A stretch of DNA of 64,000 nt from Prochilodus magdalenae (lineage: Eukaryota > Chordata > Actinopteri > Characiformes > Prochilodontidae): the NCBI GenBank assembly GCA_024036415.1, contig JAMWET010002903.1, positions 310,001 through 374,000 on the forward strand. Reading direction: 5' to 3'. Under the pieces are notes generated by a model, which was not told the DNA's origin, ran no database searches, and saw nothing but the letters and a program-made list of their open reading frames with translations. Below are positions 36,521 to 64,000 of the stretch, piece by piece. A program made the translations under genes and the position numbers. Positions within the stretch are counted from its first letter, which is position 1. Each line of letters begins with the position of its first letter.

Positions 36521-39500
36521 GTTTATTCACAGTCAGTGTTGTATATTATGACACACAGTTTGGGATAGATTAGGTTAGTGACTAAATGTAGATTTTGGTT
36601 TGCTGGTACTTAGTAGATGACCACTCGTCATGAACTAATCTATTCACTTCCCAAACCCCTCTGTTTTAATTAATTGGTTGATGTTAGTGCACCATTGTGA
36701 ATTTAACACCTTGGTACTGATATTAACATTTCTGAACTACAGATTTATAAACAGGAATGTGAATTACACATCCTGAGAATGCATAAATTAACCATTATAC
36801 TGACAAAGTTGAATATTTTAATTACTTGAGTGTATGAATGCTTACCTCCTGAGTGCCATCAGGAAATACAAACTTCCAGGCAGCATTAAGTACATCTTCT
36901 CCCTCAAAACTGCATCCACTATCATTTTTGCAGCTTCCCTCTGATCCATTATTGGAAGCAAGGATGGCCACCTAGCAGCAGTATTTAAAGCAAGTGATTT
37001 ATTTTGGGCCTCCAATCACATGATTGGGAACTGGATTTTCTTGTTCAAGCACACCCGTTTTAACTTGCACCAGTTTTTATAGTTTTCTGTGTAATTCATC
37101 CGTTGAATCATAAGCAAAGAGTGGCTTGATCTGAAATGTTTCTAGAGAAACATACTGAATGACAGGAGTCCTATGTCTGAAGTGTTTAATTAATCAGAAA
37201 GGTTGTTAAAGTTTTTCCCCGCAATACAGTCTGAAAAACAGTCCCTAAAAACTTTGTTTCCAGTTTTGCCACCATGGATTCATTATCAACATTACATTAA
37301 AAAAGATTATTATGATAACTGGTTGTTTTTGAATAGTTATTTAGCTAGCTGCAATTACATTGTAGATGTTGTGAGCCCTGGTGCCTCTAACCACCACGCT
37401 AAAGAAACTGGTGTCAGTAAGTTTTGTTTTTTTATTATTTAATAATCAAACTTTATGGAATGACTACAAAATCTACATCTTGACTGAATTATGCAGACAT
37501 TTTGAAAAAGCAGAGGAACTTCCCTTTAAACAGATACAACTTCACTTAAAATTGTTCATCACTTACTTTGTCCTGCATCCTTGAAACATTGTTGTGTTGA
37601 TAAGATAAGGGCACACAATGGTTGTTTTGATTCCCTCTTTCTTAAGGACAAGAAGCTCCAGAGCGACGGATTCAGCAAACCCAATGGATGCAAATTTGCT
37701 TGCACAATAGTCTGTAGACACAACATACATTAACAGTCATTTTTGTGCTGTAAAATATTAACACTTTTATACTTATAGACACTAAAAACGCTGAATTAAA
37801 ATGTGCTTAGACACTAAAGCTTTACTAAAGATTTACAGCCATGCAAGGCCACTTCATTACCTGCAAGACCATTTATAGCAAACAGTCCTCCATGAGAAGA
37901 CACACAAACTAGGTGTCCATGGTTCCGCTGTAACATTGCTGGGAGGAATGCCTTGTAAGTCTGTTAGAGGACACAAGGAGATATTTGTAAATAGACAACA
38001 TATTTATTTAACAACTAGGCTAACATAACAAATACCCATCGTCAATGATCAGTGTTTTAAATGTCAAACAGGTTTAAACTTTTTTGGCTGGAAACTACAG
38101 AAGCAAATCTGGCATCCTGACTAGTGCACAGAACCGCACACAAAAACAGTTTGGCTCGACAGTGGAAAAATTACTGGGTCCTTGATATAGCTAAATCGTT
38201 ACTGGGCTCTTTTTAAAAGTCATGAGTTTTAGAACAAGTACTGCAGTACTTTATGATTCATGTTTTGTTGAATGTGTCTGTTTCCGATTGTTAGCGAGCC
38301 AACATAGGATTAGGTATTCTTCTCATTTAGCTGACACGCTTATCCAGATTGACTTACAAAGGTATTCATATTACAGGTAGGCCAACATAGGGTTAGGAGT
38401 CAAGCCCAAGGACCCTTATTGGTGTAGCATAGTCTCCCAAACCCCAGTCTCACACATGTGGTGGTGGTGTGTTCCTGGGAGGTAGTGGTGTTATCCACTG
38501 AGCTACACCAACCACCTAGGTGAGCTAGTTAATGTAGGTATGTCAATAAACACAGTGAACGCTGGTACTATTGGAGCATTAGCACTCTTTCTGTTGTGTT
38601 GGTCATGTGAAGGTTAATATAGCCAAAATACAACACTCTGGTTAAGTTTTGTTGTTATGTATTTTTTTTTCTGGACTTTTGAAACAACTGCCATCAGTTT
38701 CATACATATCTGGTGGTCCTTTAATAGTGTTTGTGATACATACAACATAAAGATATTTGTGGTTTATACATCCTTTTAAAGACAGTAATTTAAAACATTA
38801 GATAATTCACCCAGAAGTGAGCAGCGGCATTGACTCTTAGTGTTCTGTCCACCAGATTGTCAGGAGCGTCTGTGAAAGTGTATTTTCCAGTCACCACACC
38901 TGCGTTGTTCACGAGGATGGACACATCCCCGACTTCCTTCTTCACCTGTTGAAATATCTTATTACCTCATTTGTACATGGCCATGGGAAAACAAGACATT
39001 CTGGTTCTGAAGGTTTTGTATGAGGGTAAACAGAGGCGAGTAGAGTAGGCCATCCTAGAGTATTGTTAACAGAGTAAATGTATTTATTTCATGTAAGATG
39101 GATTATTCATTACATGTTGTTTATTTATTTAAAGAGCACCTATAAGCACCATTATTAGTGTTCAAAATTATATGTTTGGGTTCTACTGAAATAAATGCAC
39201 ATGCTTACACTTTTCCAAAGCACAATATTTTTCTCTTATTGAACATCTGTTTTTGCTTTCTGCCTGAAACTCTCTGTGGCCTTTTTTTGACCAGAAGAAC
39301 CCTGGTTCTGGAACTAGTTCCATTCAGACTTCCTTGGTGCTATCCAGGAAACCACAGTCTGCGTTTGCACCAGTTTTTTTTGGAACCAAGGAAGCAAAAG
39401 TAATTTTGAGCCATTTACACACAATTTTATGGACTATACAGGAATTTTGAAATCATTTCAAAAACCAAAAAAAAAAAAAAAAACCCAACAAAAATGGGTA

Positions 39501-40072
39501 TAGGTTTTGTTCTGGAAGCAGAGAAATATAAAAATAAAAAAAATCATTCCCACATCAATATACTTAAGAACACAGATCTGAAATTCCCAAATAAAGTAAA
39601 AACATAATTTTAAAGGACTTCTAACCGGTTATGTAGTTACTACTCATCTCTCCCCTTAGGACTAAGAGGTGGAACAATGTTTGTAAAAGTGAAAGAAAAT
39701 ATCTACCATTTCAGCAACTCTGTAGACCTCAGTTCTCCTGCTGCAGTCACATGCATAAGCATAAACCCGCACATCCAGTCCTCGTCGCAGCTCTTTAGCT
39801 GTCTTGTCCAGCGACTCCCAATTCACATCCCAAAGAACTAAGGTGGCCCCCAGACGTCCTAGTTCTTTTGCTATCCATTTTCCAAGGCCATTGGCGGCCC
39901 CAGTCACCAACACAATTTCTCCTTCAACGTCTTTCCTGGGGTGCGGAACAAAGAGTCTCACAAAAGCTTCAAAAAAATAAAAGGCAGCCCCAAAAAGGAG
40001 CTCAAAAACCTCTTTAACAAACCGCAGACTGAGCAGCATATGTTCCAAGACCTGAATGACCCGAGTATGCAT
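36236..40072 (-). CDS. Short-chain dehydrogenase/reductase, SDR16C5 (RDH-E2)-like
   Basis: Six coding exons: 39707-40072, 38811-38945, 37861-37960, 37567-37711, 36846-36971, 36236-36398, all with GT/AG borders, about 344 residues. An N-terminal hydrophobic segment ([19 protein letters not shown]) would anchor it in a membrane. The Rossmann motif TGAANGLG, the acidic [15 protein letters not shown], and the active-site Ser (SSHGG) thirteen residues before YCASK are all intact. The blocks [39 protein letters not shown] and [10 protein letters not shown] track SDR16C5 more closely than RDH10 or DHRS3. Known relatives oxidise retinol to retinal on ER or lipid-droplet membranes; that activity is inferred here. 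The start is the ATG at 40072; an alternative ATG lies at 40039. An acceptor-like TTTTGTACAG near 40173 suggests an untranslated upstream exon. Confidence 0.9.
36471..36520. repeat. (ATCT)n microsatellite
   Basis: About 12 perfect tetranucleotide units inside the last intron of the SDR gene. Confidence 0.97.
38325..38525. repeat. Teleost interspersed repeat remnant
   Basis: CATTTAGCTGACACGCTTATCCAGATTGACTTACAA is close to a very common teleost repeat that reads CATTTAGCAGACGCTTTTATCC...GCGACTTACA. It ends with a decayed GTTATCCACTGAGCTACACCAA, also typical of that repeat. It lies in an intron of the SDR gene. Confidence 0.55.
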
Positions 40073-40179
40073 GGCACAGACCTTTTCTGACCTTTTACTC
40101 ACAGACGTACCTGCTGCTGGACCATATCTCAGAGTTACCTTTACATTTCTGTTTGAGTTGTCTTTAAACTCCCTGTACA

Positions 40180-40946
40180 AAACAGACGGTTTCCTCTGGG
40201 TAGGAGTCCTTTAGCCCAGCGCTTCGTCCTGCTATCCTCTGTGTGCTGTATGGTTTATTTTTGGGCCTCCAATTACGTAGTTATCTGAACTCTCACCTAG
40301 AGGAAGCCTTACAGAGGTCATTTTAGACCAGGAGAGAAGCACAGAGTGATGACTTTCCTGTTCAGGCACACCTGATTCCATCCATCAGTTAAAGAGAAAG
40401 TCAGCCGGTTTTTCAGTTTAATTGAACAGTTCTGATGTAAAGTTAGGTGCTCAGAGCGGTTTAATGTGAAATGCTCTGTCAATCTAGACAGACTTGGAGT
40501 TGTGCACAGTGGTGGTAATACGAACCAAATGTCAGAGGTGTTTGATTTCCAGAAGCTACTAACCTCTATGTTACACAAACATTTTCGACCAGGTTTTGAC
40601 CAAATATATACCTGTAAAAGCTGTTCATGGCAGATATGTGTTGAAACTTGAAGTGGTCATTACTATTACAGTTATCAGCATAACATATAAAACATAAGTA
40701 TGTCCACTGCTTGTTTCAGATAGTAGTTAAATGGTTATTTCTGCGGTACCTTGGTTTCTTCAATCATGTAAAAAAAAAACAGCTTTTGCAGTAATTTTGT
40801 TCGCCTTTAATTTTCAAATGTAGTTTAAATGATTAGAGTAGATTTCGCTTTCCCACCCCAGTATCCTTAAAATATATTTTTCATATCATTGAAATGAGTC
40901 GACTTCATTGTTTGTATAGGTTGAATTGACCGTTCGTAAAGCGGAA
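40180..40946. other. Spacer between SDR gene and tRNA-Ala
   Basis: Holds the presumed promoter and untranslated start of the minus-strand SDR gene. No open frame or repeat worth naming is seen. Confidence 0.4.
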
Positions 40947-41018
40947 GGGGATGTAGCTCAGTGGTAGAGCGCATGCTTTGCATGTATGAGGCCCCGGGTT
41001 CAATCCCCGGCATCTCCA
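40947..41018 (+). tRNA. tRNA-Ala (anticodon UGC)
   Basis: 72 bases fold as a standard cloverleaf. The acceptor stem pairs GGGGATG with CATCTCC (one G-T pair), with A as discriminator. The D arm holds TAGCTCAGTGGTAGAGC, and the T arm CCGGGTTCAATCCCCGG. The anticodon stem CATGC/GTATG closes the loop TTTGCAT, giving TGC. Both internal promoter boxes are intact, no intron is present, and a TTTTT stop for RNA polymerase III lies 8 bases after the gene. Everything suggests an active gene. Confidence 0.96.
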
Positions 41019-41025
41019 TGTGTAC

Positions 41026-41030
41026 TTTTT
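41026..41030 (+). terminator. RNA polymerase III terminator of tRNA-Ala
   Basis: A run of five T residues follows the tRNA 3' end by eight bases. Confidence 0.8.
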
Positions 41031-41467
41031 GGTTACGTTATGTACTTCATAGGGTGGACCTAAGTGCAAAAGGGCAGTTTGAGGTAATCTGACGTTCAGA
41101 CACATGTTAGCTGGTATGAAGAAGACAACCAATGTATGGAAACAGCCTATTTTTCTTGTTGACTGATTGCGTCATGGGTTGTGTCTGAAACCTCATAAAT
41201 GCTGCCTACTTATACAGGTTATTCTGAGGCAGCAAGTCTATCTAGTATCTAGTGTTTGTTATGAAACACTGTCTGCTGAGGTTCCCCCGCTTGTCTGTTT
41301 TATAAAGGCAGTGTAGATGTATTCTTTACTGTTTGACCCGCCGATTAGGTTCGGAAACAGAGCAGAAGACACGAGTACTGACACAGTAGACACCAGTGCC
41401 TCCTAGGGGACGGCGCAGGCAGGAAGACATCGAGACAGCTGCTTCCAATTTTGGACACAGCCATACT

Positions 41468-41482
41468 GTTCTCCATGACGAC
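41468..41482. promoter_or_regulatory. X-box-like RFX site upstream of ift172
   Basis: GTTCTC-CAT-GACGAC fits the relaxed X-box consensus RYYNYY-N(1-3)-RRNRAC, and its reverse complement fits it as well. It lies 150 bases before the ift172 ATG. RFX factors drive many ciliary genes through such sites close to the start (established knowledge). Binding is inferred. Confidence 0.55.
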
Positions 41483-41631
41483 GGTAACCAGGGCCAGAGC
41501 GGTGTTTACCAAAATGTCGCCCCCCTGAAACACAACCTACAGACCCCAGGCGAGGAATATTCCTCTATATAACTCGGGTTTCCCCCCCGCATTTTAACCC
41601 AAACAACGTGCTTCTTTTTAAATACGAAAAC

Positions 41632-63906
<22,275 letters not shown>

Positions 63907-64000
63907 GTGAGTATCAGTGTTTATTTTTCCCATGAACTAACATACTTGATATAGTCTGTGAAGTGTAAAGCACCTGATGAGTTAAATTGTATGTTTAACT

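Noticed and set aside
40073..40180. N-terminal extension of the SDR protein
   Set aside because: The extended frame would start from TTG, not ATG, and an acceptor-like TTTTGTACAG lies there. The first ATG is at 40072, and the relatives begin near it.

Overview
The window is nuclear DNA from a ray-finned fish. The genes are split into many short exons with GT/AG borders, the introns are AT-rich, and (CA)n, (GATA)n and (TA)n microsatellites occur. Decayed Tc1-like transposons, LINE ends and fold-back elements of teleost type are scattered through introns and spacers. One fold-back family, present in at least four pieces, resembles elements I associate with otophysan fishes (characins, catfishes); that placement is an inference.

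Layout, left to right. (1) 515-639, minus: first coding exon of a cysteine-string/DnaJ protein of the DNAJC5G type, with a probable 5'UTR exon near 4541-4700; the rest lies beyond the left edge. (2) 4700-8441: spacer with a LINE fragment lying between decayed transposon ends, then the CAD 3'UTR. (3) 8442-33433, minus: a complete CAD gene in 43 coding exons, reading through in one frame for 2,219 residues (2,223 from an upstream ATG). It encodes the fused glutaminase, carbamoyl-phosphate synthetase, dihydroorotase and aspartate transcarbamylase of de novo pyrimidine synthesis. (4) 33434-36235: CAD promoter side with a canonical E-box, then a spacer with a dead Tc1-like element. (5) 36236-40072, minus: a six-exon short-chain dehydrogenase/reductase of the SDR16C5 (RDH-E2) type. 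(6) 40947-41018, plus: a tRNA-Ala(UGC) gene. (7) 41632 to the right edge, plus: the first 24 coding exons (about 880 residues) of ift172, encoding an intraflagellar transport subunit, with an RFX X-box-like site 150 bp upstream of its ATG. Its introns hold a dead Tc1-like transposon, a 5'-truncated LINE with a (GATA)n tail, a large fold-back element and a palindromic MITE.

The genes do not form a pathway. CAD makes pyrimidines, ift172 builds cilia, the SDR probably acts on retinoids, and DNAJC5G-type proteins are chaperones. Their grouping reflects synteny: human CAD, DNAJC5G and IFT172 all lie at 2p23.3, while human SDR16C5 is on another chromosome (established knowledge). I found no new biological system. 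The points most worth a second look are the cis-sites at CAD and ift172, the SDR gene inside this synteny block, a 77-bp near-perfect hairpin in a CAD intron, and repeat insertions close to splice sites.
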